A DNA stretch of 64,000 nucleotides from JAJYIW01 sp963781665 (GCA_963781665.1 CAWAGA010000002.1:2480001-2544000); one strand, 5' to 3'. Numbered from the stretch's first letter, positions 1-9,707 are shown. Numbers and translations: made by a program. Notes: generated by a model not told the origin, from the letters alone.

Positions 1-207
1 GATGCGCCCAAGAACTCCAAATAATGCTGGTTGATCGGGAATGCTTCCGGTCAGTATCGTTTTCCCTTCCACGAAAGTAATTTCCAGCTCTTCGAACCAG
101 GCTGCCCTCTCCAGGTCTAGTTGGCCTTCGACCGAGATACGATAGACCGGCGCCGGTCCCCTTGATCCCTGGGGATCGGCTGCCAGTCGTTTTACGTCTC
201 TTCCCAT
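1..207 (-). CDS. Small conserved hypothetical protein, N-terminal 69 residues (cut by the window edge)
   Basis: Reading the minus strand from an ATG at 207 gives 69 uninterrupted codons to position 1, so the gene continues outside the window. The visible part contains VYRISVEGQLD, then WFEELEITFVEGKTILTG, then IPDQPALFGVLGRI. From memory, this resembles short (80-100 residue) proteins of unknown function common in Chloroflexota, which have a Tyr-Arg-Ile strand and a D-Q-A-x-L-x-G-x-L motif. It starts 7 bases after the ABC permease stop, so it is probably the last member of that operon. There is no strong ribosome site. Function unknown. Confidence 0.6.
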   Translation of the reverse strand, partial: MGRDVKRLAADPQGSRGPAPVYRISVEGQLDLERAAWFEELEITFVEGKTILTGSIPDQPALFGVLGRI

Positions 208-214
208 TGCCAGA

Positions 215-1033
215 TTACCCGAGGAGTAATGCGCCAGCTACGAATGGGAGCAGCGCCAGTAAAGCCAGGTATGATGAGCGCTTATGCTGCGAATTGTGGG
301 TGTCCCAATCGAACAGGTAGATTGCTAATCCGAGAGAGAGCAAGCCGCTGGCAGCCAGTACCAGAACTGAAATCAAGGGGTCGTAGGCTGTGGGCCATCC
401 CAGGGCATAGTTGCTGATGGCGTTCATAGCCTGTGTCGCCGGTAGTAATAGGGCGATCTTGGCCAGGGTAGGCGGCAGCATGCTCAACGGCATCATCAGG
501 CCACCCATGATCATTGAAGGAAGGAAGACCAGTTGAGCCAGCAGCATCGACGAGCGTGAATTGGATGAAACCACGCCGATCAAGACACCTAACGAGGCCA
601 TCGCAAAGGATGTCAATAGACTCAAGCAGAACAACCACACCCACTGGATCCCGGATGGCAGCGTGGCTTTGAACAACGGCCCGGCAGTAAGGGCAATGAT
701 GGCTGTGACCAGGGTGGTATGAGCGATTGTGCTGACCAGGGGTGAGCTCAAAATGTTGATCGCCGGTACGCCGTTGATTTTGAAGCTGCGGAAAATGCCG
801 GCATCTCGGTCGGCTACCATTGGCCCCGGCAGCCCGAGCAGCCCGCTCGACATCATGCCAATGATCATCATGGCTGGGATGATTGTCTGGTTGAAATCAG
901 GGTTAACCCCGGTCATTAAGAATCCCAACAAGATGTAAATAAATAGTGGGAAGAGGTAATTCATCAGCAATTGGGACTTGTCACGCAAGCCCATGCGGAA
1001 ATCATATGCGAAGTGATTGACAAATGCGCTCAT
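215..1033 (-). CDS. ABC-2 type transporter permease
   Basis: This 272-residue integral membrane protein has about six hydrophobic segments (roughly residues 22-42, 52-68, 105-122, 132-153, 165-188, 220-242) with a short cytosolic N-terminus. That layout and the C-terminal half fit the ABC2_membrane family of drug, lipid or polysaccharide exporters. The gene lies 9 bases downstream of the ATPase gene that ends at 1043, so the two should form one exporter, a half-transporter pair acting as a dimer. The substrate cannot be told from sequence. Length is slightly longer than the usual 240-260 residues. Confidence 0.85.
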   Translation of the reverse strand: MSAFVNHFAYDFRMGLRDKSQLLMNYLFPLFIYILLGFLMTGVNPDFNQTIIPAMMIIGMMSSGLLGLPGPMVADRDAGIFRSFKINGVPAINILSSPLVSTIAHTTLVTAIIALTAGPLFKATLPSGIQWVWLFCLSLLTSFAMASLGVLIGVVSSNSRSSMLLAQLVFLPSMIMGGLMMPLSMLPPTLAKIALLLPATQAMNAISNYALGWPTAYDPLISVLVLAASGLLSLGLAIYLFDWDTHNSQHKRSSYLALLALLPFVAGALLLG

Positions 1034-1042
1034 GGGGTGCTC

Positions 1043-1954
1043 CTAATGTGTTGTCTGCGTGATTTCGAGAAATCGTTCTTCAAGCGAAGGGCGTTCAACC
1101 CGGAGGTCGTTCAGCCGGTCCTGCTTTTGTTCCAGATAAGCCAGGACTGCGGGGACAGTCTGACCTGGATTGGTGCTGTAATAAATCGCATATTCGTCCT
1201 TTACCAGCCTTTGGGTCACTCCTGGGAAGGAATATCCATTTTGGGATAGGATCGAATTCTCGGAAGATACCGAGATCTTTGTCAGGCTGCTTCCAGTTGC
1301 CGTCAGCTGGGCCGGGGTGCCGGTTGCGACGATCTTGCCTTTTAACAGGATGGCTACCCGGTCGGCCATTTTTTCGGCTTCTGCCATATCGTGGGTCGCC
1401 AGAATGATAGTGGTGCCGCTGGCTTGCAGCTCGCGCATCAAAGCGTGCAGCTCAATCCGGGCAGGAACGTCCAGGCCGGCAGTTGGTTCGTCCAGGAGAA
1501 TGATTTGGGGCTGATGCGCCATGGCTAATGCCAATGCCAGACGGCGCTGCTGGCCCGTTGAAAGCTCTTGAAATTGGGCGTTGACCTTTTCGGCCAGTCC
1601 GAGACGTTCGAACAGGTCGAAACGCGGCGCAACCTGGTGGTAACCGCAGAAGAATCGCATAGCTTCCCGAGGGGTCATGCTGCCAGGTAAGCCTGAGCTC
1701 TGGAGCTGTACCCCGATCAGGTTGCGCAGGTTCCGGGGCTGCCTGGTTGGGTTAATCCCGAGGATATCCAGAGTCCCACCATCGGGCAGGCGCAAACCCT
1801 CCAGGCTTTCCAGAGTGGTGGTCTTCCCAGCACCATTTGGACCGAGCAGGCCGAAAATCTCCCCGCGCGCCACCTCGAAGCTGATATCGTTCACAGCGAC
1901 GAAACTGCCGTAAGCTTTCTTGAAATTCTTAACCTGAATGACTGTTTCTTTCAT
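1043..1954 (-). CDS. ABC transporter ATP-binding protein (ABC-2/DrrA-like exporter ATPase)
   Basis: This 303-residue protein has a complete nucleotide-binding domain: Walker A GPNGAGKTT near residues 38-46, signature LSTGQQRR, Walker B IILLDEPTAGLD and H-loop LATHD. The C-terminal ~80 residues, ending near SLEERFLEIT, are the extension typical of ATPases that partner ABC-2 permeases (CcmA/DrrA type). It energises the permease encoded just downstream. The gene begins about 270 bases downstream of the MalT-like regulator gene on the same strand, so it may have its own promoter. All catalytic motifs look intact. Confidence 0.93.
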   Translation of the reverse strand: MKETVIQVKNFKKAYGSFVAVNDISFEVARGEIFGLLGPNGAGKTTTLESLEGLRLPDGGTLDILGINPTRQPRNLRNLIGVQLQSSGLPGSMTPREAMRFFCGYHQVAPRFDLFERLGLAEKVNAQFQELSTGQQRRLALALAMAHQPQIILLDEPTAGLDVPARIELHALMRELQASGTTIILATHDMAEAEKMADRVAILLKGKIVATGTPAQLTATGSSLTKISVSSENSILSQNGYSFPGVTQRLVKDEYAIYYSTNPGQTVPAVLAYLEQKQDRLNDLRVERPSLEERFLEITQTTH

Positions 1955-2228
1955 AGGATGCTCTCTTTCTGATGATTTTGAATAAGGCCACCTTATTTAT
2001 AGCCGTCATCCAGATACATTGTCATGTATCGGAGGATACATTCTCGGGTTGATTGATTAGTGGCATATTGTAAAAATATGCATGGATTCCATTGATTTAA
2101 AGCAAAAAGCTCCGTTCAATACTGCTACCAGGTGGCTGCACCTTTTCGTCAAGAATTTGGGCGGGTCACATGATGGTGTTGTCCACACCGCGGATTAAAT
2201 AATCGAATCGGCAAGATCTATGTAATAC

Positions 2229-5006
2229 TTACCTGATCAGTTTCAATTCATGGGCACGGGCGATGGCTTGCGAGCGAGTAGCGACGTCTAATTTCCCAAA
2301 TATATTGTGGAGATGGCGTTTGATCGTCCCCGGTGCCAGGATCAGGCGCTCGGCAATTTCCTGGTTCCCAAGTCCGCTTGCTACCAGGCCGAGCACTTCA
2401 ATTTCGCGCTCGCTGAGGGGTTCGACCAGTTCCTTTCCCGGCCCCTTGCCTGGATCAGGAGGGTGCAAGTGCTGCTTGCGAGCGGATACCGGTTCGGTTA
2501 CCACGGGAGACCTGCCTTCGAAGTGAGTGAGCAGCGCAGCAGCATACTGTTTGACCGGCAGAGTCGTGACCGGTAAAGCGACATCCCGTTCCAATAATAC
2601 TTCCATAGGGTGGCCATAATCGACAAACAAGCGTATATAGCCTTCACGTGATGCCTGAGACAATGCTTTTTGAAGGCTCCCCAATGCCTGGTCATTTTCT
2701 TCGATAGCCGCAAGACCGGTTGCCAGTAATGCCAGGCAGCCAATCATCCAGTTTTTGGCGCCAGCGCCTTCCATAGCAATGTGTAACCGTTGCAAGTAAG
2801 TTAAAGCGTTTTCAATCAAAGAATTATCTTTGTGCGCCATGCCGTAGGTGACCATAACCCTGGCTTTTGCAAAACATTCGTATTGAAAAATGTAGGGGAT
2901 ATCATCTTCGACTTTCAATGGATTGTTTTGCAGCCACTGCCAGGCGTGCTCGATTTGACCCGCTCTCAACCAGCTGTCAACCTGGTAGACATCTACCAAT
3001 TGTTGGATGTTAGGTGTCACCCGGCTGGATTCCATAAGTCCGGCGGCTCTTGCCAAAAAATCGGCTGCAGCCTGGCTCTGCCCTAAGGCATCCAGGATGC
3101 GGCTCCGGATTCCATAACTGGCTACCTGGATGTTCGAATTGCCCCACTGGTCGCTAAGGGCGACTGCCTTCTGGCTGCATTCGAGCGCAGCCGGTAAGTC
3201 ATCCCATTCATAATATAAGTTCGCCAACCCGCAGTATGCCATCCCACTCACTGGCAAAGACGATGGCGATGAAGATGCAGTTGCCTCAATACCTCGTTTG
3301 AAGGTTACTTCTGCCTGGTGCAGCATCCCCTGGACCAGTTGGAGGTCACCGGTATTGAAAAGGGCGGTTAACCAGACTGCAATTTCACCGCTTTTTTCGG
3401 CCGAGGATGCTGCATTGGAAAACGCTTGGGTGGCTTGCTTCAGATTACCATGCAGGTGATAAGCTACACCTAATCCCATCTGCAAGGCGCTGTACAGGTT
3501 TTCATTGGGGGTCATGTCTGCAAGCGCCTGGTTGGAAAGCCGGATGGTCTCTTCCAGGTCTCCCCTGGTCGATGCGGCGATTGCGCGGGTTGCCTGTACC
3601 TGGGTTAGAACACTCTTTGGTTCGTTACGAAGGCCCGGTTCGGTTTCTGGAAGGCGCCAGGTTTCAAGTGATTTTTCTACGGCCTGTAAATGGGGTTCGA
3701 CGAGACCAAATTGGTTTGTTGAAATCAATCCCCAGGCGTAGATGAGAGGCAGGCGCGGGCGGGCCAGGTAGACTTCATGAGGTAAAGAATCCAGCCAACC
3801 CAGGAAGCGGTTGGCGTGGCCCTGATTGAGCAGCTGCTCGCCTGTTGCTTCCACAATAAAGGCAGCCTGGGCGATTTCGTGGGCTTCCAGGTAATGATAA
3901 ACTGCCTCGATGGGCATGTGGTTGGCAGCAAGCCACCCGGCTGCCCGCAGATGGAGCCGCGTAACCTCGTCCGGCAAAGACCGTTTTAGCTGGTAACGAA
4001 GTAAATCTGCGAACAGGGTGTGGTAACGATACCAACCACGCTCATCATCTAATTCCTGGATGAACAGGTTAGCCTGATCTAGTTTTTCTAGCAGGGTTCT
4101 GCTGCCAGGGTTAGCTGATACTGCCTGGCACAACCCATCCGATAAACGGTTCAAGATGGAGGTTTTGATCAGGAAATCCTGGATTTCTTCCGGTTGGCGG
4201 CGTAAGACTTCTTCTATCAGGTAGTCCAGGATATAACGGTTGCTTCCTGTGAAGGCACGGATGAATTGGCTGCTGTCCGCCCGATCACGCATGGATAGTG
4301 CCGCCAACTGCAGGCCAGCTATCCAACCCTCGGTGCGGGTTTCGAGGGCGGCGATGTCCTCATTGGAGAGATCGAGCCCCATCACCTGGTGTAAGAAGGT
4401 TTTACTTTCTTCGGCACTGAAGCGCAGGTCTGGGCTGCGAAGCTCGTTGATTTCTCCGCGGGCTCGCAGGCGCGGCAGGGGTAAGAGCGGATCGGACCTG
4501 CCTGCAACAACCAGGTGCAGGCTCTCAGGTAAGTGTTCTAGGAGATAATTGATCGCCTGGTGGATGTTTGGATGGTGCAGCAGGTGATAATCGTCCAATA
4601 CCAGGATGGTTTTTGTACCGAATTCATCCAACTCATTAATCAGGCTGGCGATAAAGTCCAGGGGCTGCAAGGGCTGCCTGGCAGCCAACATAGCAGACGT
4701 TGTTCCGCCAAATCCTGGCAGGGCCGCTTGGATAGCTGCATGCAGGTATCGTAAAAATCGGTCTGGAATGTTGTCATCTTCGTCCAGGGTAATCCAGGCC
4801 ACCGGGAGCCCGGCTTTGAGAGCCCAATCTGACAGGAGGGTTGTCTTGCCAAAACCTGCTTGGGCGCTGACCAGTGTTAATCGGCACCACAATCCATTCT
4901 GCAGGCGATCCAGCAGCCTCTGCCTGACCACCAATTGGGGGCGTAAGCGTGGGATGTGGATCTTCGTCCGCAGGATCGAGTCACCGGGCAGTATCTGGTC
5001 GTTCAT
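2229..5006 (-). CDS. MalT-like LuxR-family ATP-dependent transcriptional regulator
   Basis: This 925-residue STAND-class regulator has an N-terminal P-loop ATPase module with Walker A AQAGFGKTTLL near residues 48-58 and Walker B ILVLDDYH. A long helical, TPR-like sensor region follows. The C-terminal LuxR helix-turn-helix starts LSEREIEVLGLVASGL and includes IKRHLHNIFGKLDV. In this family, effector binding to the TPR region with ATP drives oligomerisation and activation; MalT itself senses maltotriose. The effector here is unknown. It starts 18 bases after the lysS stop, so it may be co-transcribed with lysS, and it sits upstream of the ABC exporter, a plausible target. Confidence 0.9.
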   Translation of the reverse strand: MNDQILPGDSILRTKIHIPRLRPQLVVRQRLLDRLQNGLWCRLTLVSAQAGFGKTTLLSDWALKAGLPVAWITLDEDDNIPDRFLRYLHAAIQAALPGFGGTTSAMLAARQPLQPLDFIASLINELDEFGTKTILVLDDYHLLHHPNIHQAINYLLEHLPESLHLVVAGRSDPLLPLPRLRARGEINELRSPDLRFSAEESKTFLHQVMGLDLSNEDIAALETRTEGWIAGLQLAALSMRDRADSSQFIRAFTGSNRYILDYLIEEVLRRQPEEIQDFLIKTSILNRLSDGLCQAVSANPGSRTLLEKLDQANLFIQELDDERGWYRYHTLFADLLRYQLKRSLPDEVTRLHLRAAGWLAANHMPIEAVYHYLEAHEIAQAAFIVEATGEQLLNQGHANRFLGWLDSLPHEVYLARPRLPLIYAWGLISTNQFGLVEPHLQAVEKSLETWRLPETEPGLRNEPKSVLTQVQATRAIAASTRGDLEETIRLSNQALADMTPNENLYSALQMGLGVAYHLHGNLKQATQAFSNAASSAEKSGEIAVWLTALFNTGDLQLVQGMLHQAEVTFKRGIEATASSSPSSLPVSGMAYCGLANLYYEWDDLPAALECSQKAVALSDQWGNSNIQVASYGIRSRILDALGQSQAAADFLARAAGLMESSRVTPNIQQLVDVYQVDSWLRAGQIEHAWQWLQNNPLKVEDDIPYIFQYECFAKARVMVTYGMAHKDNSLIENALTYLQRLHIAMEGAGAKNWMIGCLALLATGLAAIEENDQALGSLQKALSQASREGYIRLFVDYGHPMEVLLERDVALPVTTLPVKQYAAALLTHFEGRSPVVTEPVSARKQHLHPPDPGKGPGKELVEPLSEREIEVLGLVASGLGNQEIAERLILAPGTIKRHLHNIFGKLDVATRSQAIARAHELKLIR

Positions 5007-5024
5007 GCCATCTTTGTCCCCTGG

Positions 5025-6545
5025 TTAATCCTCCCGATTGCGTAGATGGGGGAAGAGAATTACCTCACGGATAGAGTGGTTGTTTGTCAGCAGCATGACC
5101 AGGCGGTCGACGCCCATGCCAAAACCGCCGGTCGGCGGCATGCCGTAGCTCAAAGCGCGCAGGTAGTCTTCATCCATTGGATGCCGTTCTTCATCCCCGG
5201 CAGTATAATCCCGGCCCATCTCCTCGAACCGAGATTGCTGGTCGAGGGGATCGTTCAATTCGGAGAAGGCATTGCACAGCTCCATCCCGCCGATAAATCC
5301 TTCGAATCGCTCGACCGTTTGCGGGTCGCCCGGTTTGCTCTTTGCCAGCGGAGAAATATCGCGGGGATAGTCATATAAGAAGGTGGGTTGGATCAGGTTT
5401 GGCTCGAGAAAGTCGCCTAACATGCCGTCGATCAATTTCCCGCGGGTTGAGTCGGGCCTGGGTTTCAGACCTTTATTGGCCATGGCTGCTGCCAGGCCTT
5501 CGGCGGTTGGATGAGCCGCGATGTCGATGCCGACGGCATCGATCAAAGCCTGGCGCAGCTCGAGCCTTTTCCAGGGCGGATTGAGGCTGATCTCGTGTCC
5601 ATTGAAGCTGATCGTCCGCTTTCCGAGCACCTGGTCCGCAACGAATGCCAGCATTTCTTCGGTCATTTGCATGATGGTCTGAAAATCGGCGTAGGCCATG
5701 TAAAATTCGATCTGGGTGAATTCGGGGTTATGCTTGAAGGAAACGCCTTCATTACGGAAATCACGCCCTATCTCGTAGACCCGCTCCAGGCCGCCGACCA
5801 AAAGGCGTTTTAGGTAGAGTTCAAAAGAAATGCGCAGGTACAGCTCTTGTTTGAGTTGGTTATGAAAGGTGACAAAAGGACGCGCCGCTGCCCCACCATA
5901 GATCGGCTGTAAAATCGGGGTTTCGACCTCGAGGAAATCACGGTCGTCCAAGAATTGGCGGAGGGCTTTGACCACGGCAGCCCGGGTGCGAAATACCTGG
6001 CGGACACCGGTGTTGACAGCCAAATCGGCATATCTCTGGCGGAAGCGGGTTTCAGGGTCGGTCAGGGTGGCGTGGCGAACCACCTGGCCATCGACCAACT
6101 CGTCTTTCGCTGCCGGTAATGGGATGAGCGCTTTGGCCAGCATGCGGAACGCCTTGACATGCACTGTAATTTCACCAGTGCGGGTGCGAAAGATGAAACC
6201 ACTGGCCTGGATAAAATCGCCAAGGTCGAACTGCCGGTTGAACAACTCGATTTGGTCGGCGCCGAGTTCGTTAACCCGGAAAAATAGCTGGATCCGTCCC
6301 GCCCGGTCTTCGATGTGGGCGAATGTGACCTTGCCCATCGGTCGGGTGGCCCTGATCCGACCGGCAATCGTAACGTTTACCTCAGCCTGATCTCCGCCAG
6401 CTTCGGCAGCTTCGAAGGCTTTAATCGCTTCTACGGTCGTGTGGGTAACTTCGGAACGAGGTGGGTAGGGGTCGATCCCCTGCTGCTGCAGGTTGTGTAC
6501 TTTTTCCAGGCGAGCCTGTTCGAGATTGGAGAAACCTTCTTCCAT
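5025..6545 (-). CDS. lysS: Lysyl-tRNA synthetase, class II
   Basis: This 506-residue enzyme charges tRNA-Lys with lysine. An N-terminal OB-fold anticodon-binding domain (about residues 55-150, with VTIAGRIRATRPMGK) is followed by the class II catalytic core. Motif 2 is visible as FRNEGVSFKHNPEFTQIE and motif 3 as GFGMGVDRLVMLL. Length matches bacterial LysRS (490-510). The start has an AAGGA-type ribosome site 8-9 bases upstream, and a TATAAT-like -10 lies just before it. It is separated from the upstream greA by an intrinsic terminator, so it should have its own promoter. Confidence 0.97.
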   Translation of the reverse strand: MEEGFSNLEQARLEKVHNLQQQGIDPYPPRSEVTHTTVEAIKAFEAAEAGGDQAEVNVTIAGRIRATRPMGKVTFAHIEDRAGRIQLFFRVNELGADQIELFNRQFDLGDFIQASGFIFRTRTGEITVHVKAFRMLAKALIPLPAAKDELVDGQVVRHATLTDPETRFRQRYADLAVNTGVRQVFRTRAAVVKALRQFLDDRDFLEVETPILQPIYGGAAARPFVTFHNQLKQELYLRISFELYLKRLLVGGLERVYEIGRDFRNEGVSFKHNPEFTQIEFYMAYADFQTIMQMTEEMLAFVADQVLGKRTISFNGHEISLNPPWKRLELRQALIDAVGIDIAAHPTAEGLAAAMANKGLKPRPDSTRGKLIDGMLGDFLEPNLIQPTFLYDYPRDISPLAKSKPGDPQTVERFEGFIGGMELCNAFSELNDPLDQQSRFEEMGRDYTAGDEERHPMDEDYLRALSYGMPPTGGFGMGVDRLVMLLTNNHSIREVILFPHLRNRED

Positions 6546-6666
6546 TAGATATTTCCTTGTCTTGATTGGTTGATACTTTATTATAAGCTACTCGCGAAAT
6601 GTGATTGTGAGGCATCCCAGGAACTCTTGGAAAATAACCTTTGTGGGTCTAAAACCACCAATCTAT

Positions 6667-6706
6667 AAAAAAACACCCCGCCCAGAGAAGCTGAGCGGGG
6701 CGGGGT
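6667..6706 (-). terminator. Intrinsic terminator of greA
   Basis: On the minus strand, a 9-bp GC-only-plus-one stem (6675-6683 with 6698-6706) with a 14-base loop is followed by seven U residues (complement of 6667-6673). It lies 18 bases after the greA stop and before lysS. Confidence 0.9.
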
Positions 6707-6723
6707 CGTTTTAAACCCCTTGG

Positions 6724-7185
6724 TTAATCGACCTTCAATATTTCTACGGCGAACGCTCCGGCAGGAGCATCAACCTGGACCCGGTCGCCAGCTTTTTTAT
6801 TCAAGAGAGCGCGTCCCAAAGGAGATTCGTTTGAGATCCGTCCCGCGCGAGGATTAGCCTCGGCTGCGCCTACGATTGTATAAATCTCAGGGCTGTCGCT
6901 CTCCATACGAATTGTGACCTTGGACCCCACCTGAATGACTTCAGCTTTTTCCGCCTCATTGATGACCCGTGCAGTAGCCAACAGGATCTCGAGCTCTTTG
7001 ATCCTGCCTTCTACGAAGGCCTGTTCGTTTTTGGCAGCTTCGTATTCGGCATTTTCGATCAGTTCTCCACCTTCCATTGCCTCGTGTAAACGATTGGCTA
7101 TCTCCTGACGTTTTTGAGAACGAAGGAAGTCGAGCTCTTCCTGCAGCTTCTGGTACCCTTCACGAGTGAGGAATGAAGTTGGCAT
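6724..7185 (-). CDS. greA: Transcription elongation factor GreA
   Basis: At 153 residues this is close to the usual 155-160. An N-terminal antiparallel coiled coil (about residues 1-75) includes LTREGYQKLQEELDFL and the acidic tip ENAEYEAAKNEQAFVEGRI. A C-terminal FKBP-like globular domain follows. GreA binds the RNA polymerase secondary channel and stimulates cleavage of backtracked transcripts. The tip carries the acidic residues needed for cleavage. The gene is monocistronic: it has a terminator behind it and a 165-base spacer in front. Confidence 0.97.
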   Translation of the reverse strand: MPTSFLTREGYQKLQEELDFLRSQKRQEIANRLHEAMEGGELIENAEYEAAKNEQAFVEGRIKELEILLATARVINEAEKAEVIQVGSKVTIRMESDSPEIYTIVGAAEANPRAGRISNESPLGRALLNKKAGDRVQVDAPAGAFAVEILKVD

Positions 7186-7350
7186 ATTCGTTTTCCTTTG
7201 ATAGGTGATTTAACCGGTGTTTCCTGGTTAAGATAAATAAAACCACTCCAGGGGAGCGATTTTTAAATGATACAAAAAGCGACCTGAAGGATATCCCTCC
7301 TCACCGCTTCATTAACATTCTAACATAATTTTTTTAAGAATGCAAGCAGT

Positions 7351-8097
7351 TTATGTGCGCGACCACAGCCGGCCGCCGCCGCCAGCCCAATAGTTTCGGA
7401 TGGATAAGCGCGCTTCGGCGCAGCTTGTCCAGAAGGTGCTGATCTGTGATAAGTAGGCGGTAACTGCATCCTGCCAGGCCGCCAGGCCGCCGGATGAGAT
7501 TGAGGCCGGAAGTCGTTTCCAGGCGCCGTCCTCCACCTGAGCTAGTTCTAGAGGGCTGCGCAGCACGTAAGGGTAATCAGGGTAATAGCAAAGGGCTAGC
7601 CCGCTACTTTCGGCAGCGGATCGAGTCAGGCGATGGTCAATGTGGCTTCCCAATGCAACCGGGCAAGCGATCGTCGTTCCGATTGACAGGTTCTGAGACA
7701 GCATCTCGGCCAGGCTGCTAATCAGGTCTTCCTCTGGTTCAGCTGCCGTCAGATCTGGCTCGGCGGCAATCAATGCCTGGTCTCCAGCTGGCAGATGGCG
7801 GTAGCGGTAGATGCAATCCGGGATGTCAAGATAATGGCTTTCCACTCCCAGTCTCAGGCTCGCATGGCGATCTTCCTCCTGGCGGGTCATCACTGCTTCG
7901 GGACCGGTTTTCCAGCGGGCATGGAGCTCCTGGGCAAAAGGCGTCAGGCCCTGGGATGGGATCGGGCCGGCGCAAATCGTCCAGATCGAAACCTGATGAC
8001 CGGCTTGAACCTGTTCCCAGATCAACCCTCCACACGAATAAGCGGCATCATCCAGGTGGGGTGAAAGATAAACCCATTTCGTTTGCGAGATATCCAT
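7351..8097 (-). CDS. PIG-L family (LmbE-like) deacetylase
   Basis: This 248-residue protein carries the zinc-binding signature PHLDDAAYSCGG near residues 13-24 and a distal HIDHRLTR histidine motif. Both are typical of N-acetylglucosaminyl-derivative deacetylases (LmbE/PIG-L, which include MshB and BshB). These enzymes remove an acetyl group from an amino sugar conjugate. The substrate is unclear, since no thiol-synthesis genes are adjacent. AAGGAAA upstream is a good ribosome site. It is divergent from the Thr-rich protein gene at 8164, and the two share a short spacer. Confidence 0.88.
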   Translation of the reverse strand: MDISQTKWVYLSPHLDDAAYSCGGLIWEQVQAGHQVSIWTICAGPIPSQGLTPFAQELHARWKTGPEAVMTRQEEDRHASLRLGVESHYLDIPDCIYRYRHLPAGDQALIAAEPDLTAAEPEEDLISSLAEMLSQNLSIGTTIACPVALGSHIDHRLTRSAAESSGLALCYYPDYPYVLRSPLELAQVEDGAWKRLPASISSGGLAAWQDAVTAYLSQISTFWTSCAEARLSIRNYWAGGGGRLWSRT

Positions 8098-8163
8098 CGG
8101 TAGTTTTCCTTGTCACGTCTTTAAGCTGGTGTTATCATGGTTTATCGTGTGGAGATGAGGTTC

Positions 8164-8610
8164 ATGGCGCAAAGAATCAGCAGCCAATTACGGATTCGTT
8201 ATATCCTGATTATAATCATCATTGCGACGATCCCTTGTTATTGCGTGGGATTGGTTGCGTTGCAGTTCAAGGGTAATCTCCAACAGGACCCAACGGCTAC
8301 CTTGACAGCGACAATGACCGGAACACCAATAATGACTGCTACCGCTACCGCTTCTCTAACACCAACTGCTACGGGAACCGGGACTGAAACCGCTACCGGA
8401 ACTGGTACCAATACCGCTACCGCCACGCCAACAGCCAGTGCGACTGCAACTGCTACCGGAACCGATACGGAAACGCCAACCTTCACACCCACGATCACTG
8501 CGACCGAGACGTTGGTCCCCTCGCCGACTGCAACCCTGCCCCCGCCGGCTACTGAAACGCCCACGGCTACTGCGACCGAAGGGAACCAACCTGCAACGGT
8601 TGCCCCTTGA
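8164..8610 (+). CDS. Membrane-anchored Thr/Ala/Pro low-complexity protein
   Basis: One hydrophobic segment near the N-terminus (YILIIIIIATIPCYCVGLVAL) is followed by about 100 residues built almost only from Thr, Ala, Pro, Gly and Glu, in TATATGT-like units. Such tails are common in secreted or anchored Chloroflexota proteins and usually serve as a wall-spanning or glycosylated linker. No globular domain follows, which is odd. The ATG at 8164 is preferred because GAGG lies just before it; an in-frame ATG at 8137 is the alternative. The repeats also create a long antisense reading frame, which is an artefact. The gene lies 38 bases before the first M42 gene. Confidence 0.6.
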   Translation: MAQRISSQLRIRYILIIIIIATIPCYCVGLVALQFKGNLQQDPTATLTATMTGTPIMTATATASLTPTATGTGTETATGTGTNTATATPTASATATATGTDTETPTFTPTITATETLVPSPTATLPPPATETPTATATEGNQPATVAP

Positions 8611-8648
8611 TCGATCAAACACAATTCTTCTGTCGATAAATAAAGGAT

Positions 8649-9707
8649 ATGACTGAACTGCGATCGTTTCTCAAATCAATGGTAACAACCTCCGGGTTAT
8701 CAGGCTTCGAAGCGCCTATCCGGGAACAAATCTCAGCCGCCTGGCGGCCTCTTGTAAATGAAATGAGCGTCAGCAACCTTGGCAGCTTGCACGGGCTGTG
8801 CTACGGTCAGGCGGACCAACCCCGGCCGCGCTTGTTGCTATCAGCTCACATGGACGCGATTGGATTGATGGTTTCCGGGATAACCACCGGTTTCTTGAAT
8901 TTCACCCAGATCGGCGGTGTGGATACTCGTATTTTACCCGGCCAACCAGTTACTGTCCACGGGCGCCGCGATTTACCCGCGGTCATCGCCCAGCCACCAG
9001 CCAGGCTGCTTCCACCAGAGAGCGGCGATAACCCCGTGAAGATGGAGAACTTGTGGATTGACACCGGACTATTACCGGAAGAGGTAGCTGGTCTCGTCCG
9101 GGTCGGCGACCGGATTTCATTTTCTCAATCTCCCATCGAACTTGGAACTGACCTGCTCTCCGGTCATTCATTGGACAACCGGGCCTCGGTAGCAGCCTTG
9201 ACCATTTGTCTTGAGGAGCTGCAAAACCGTTCTCACGCCTGGGACGTTTGGGCCGTCGCCTCAGTTCAAGAAGAGACCGTCTTGGGTGGAGCCCAAACCT
9301 CACCTTTCCTGATTCGGCCGGACCTGGCTGTTGTTATCGACGTCACTTTCGGAAAAAGCCCTGTTTCCAACGACTATAAGACCCATCCAGTTGGGAAGGG
9401 TGTCGTCCTGGGTTGGGGGCCGAATATCCATCCCGGGCTTTATGAAACCTTTAAAGACCTGGCTGAGAAACTCGAGATTCCAAACGAGATGGAGCCGATG
9501 TCTCGCCACTCTGGGACAGACGCTATTGGCATCCAGGTTGTTGCGGAAGGTATCCCTTGTATGGTCCTGGGAATCCCCTTGCGTTACATGCATACACCTG
9601 TCGAAGTTGTCAGCTTGAAAGATATTCAACGTGTTGGGCGGCTGCTGGCGGAGTTCATCGTCCGTCTGGATGCTGATTATTTACAAAAGCTTAGTTGGGG
9701 AGATTAA
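8649..9707 (+). CDS. M42 family metallopeptidase (first of three tandem copies)
   Basis: This 352-residue cytosolic di-metal aminopeptidase is of the M42 type (glutamyl aminopeptidase/tetrahedral TET family). Visible metal ligands and catalytic residues are His in SAHMDAIG, Asp in LDNRAS, the Glu pair in QEETVLGG, Asp in VIDVT and His in RYMHTP. The PDZ-like dimerisation insert lies between the first His and the Asp. Family members trim peptides released by proteasome-like or other proteases. AAAGGA precedes the ATG. The stop is 3 bases before the next M42 gene, so the genes form an operon. Confidence 0.9.
   Translation: MTELRSFLKSMVTTSGLSGFEAPIREQISAAWRPLVNEMSVSNLGSLHGLCYGQADQPRPRLLLSAHMDAIGLMVSGITTGFLNFTQIGGVDTRILPGQPVTVHGRRDLPAVIAQPPARLLPPESGDNPVKMENLWIDTGLLPEEVAGLVRVGDRISFSQSPIELGTDLLSGHSLDNRASVAALTICLEELQNRSHAWDVWAVASVQEETVLGGAQTSPFLIRPDLAVVIDVTFGKSPVSNDYKTHPVGKGVVLGWGPNIHPGLYETFKDLAEKLEIPNEMEPMSRHSGTDAIGIQVVAEGIPCMVLGIPLRYMHTPVEVVSLKDIQRVGRLLAEFIVRLDADYLQKLSWGD

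Noticed and set aside
8238..8624. Val/Gly-rich antisense frame across the Thr-rich gene
   Set aside because: Artefact of the codon repeats on the opposite strand; no ribosome site.
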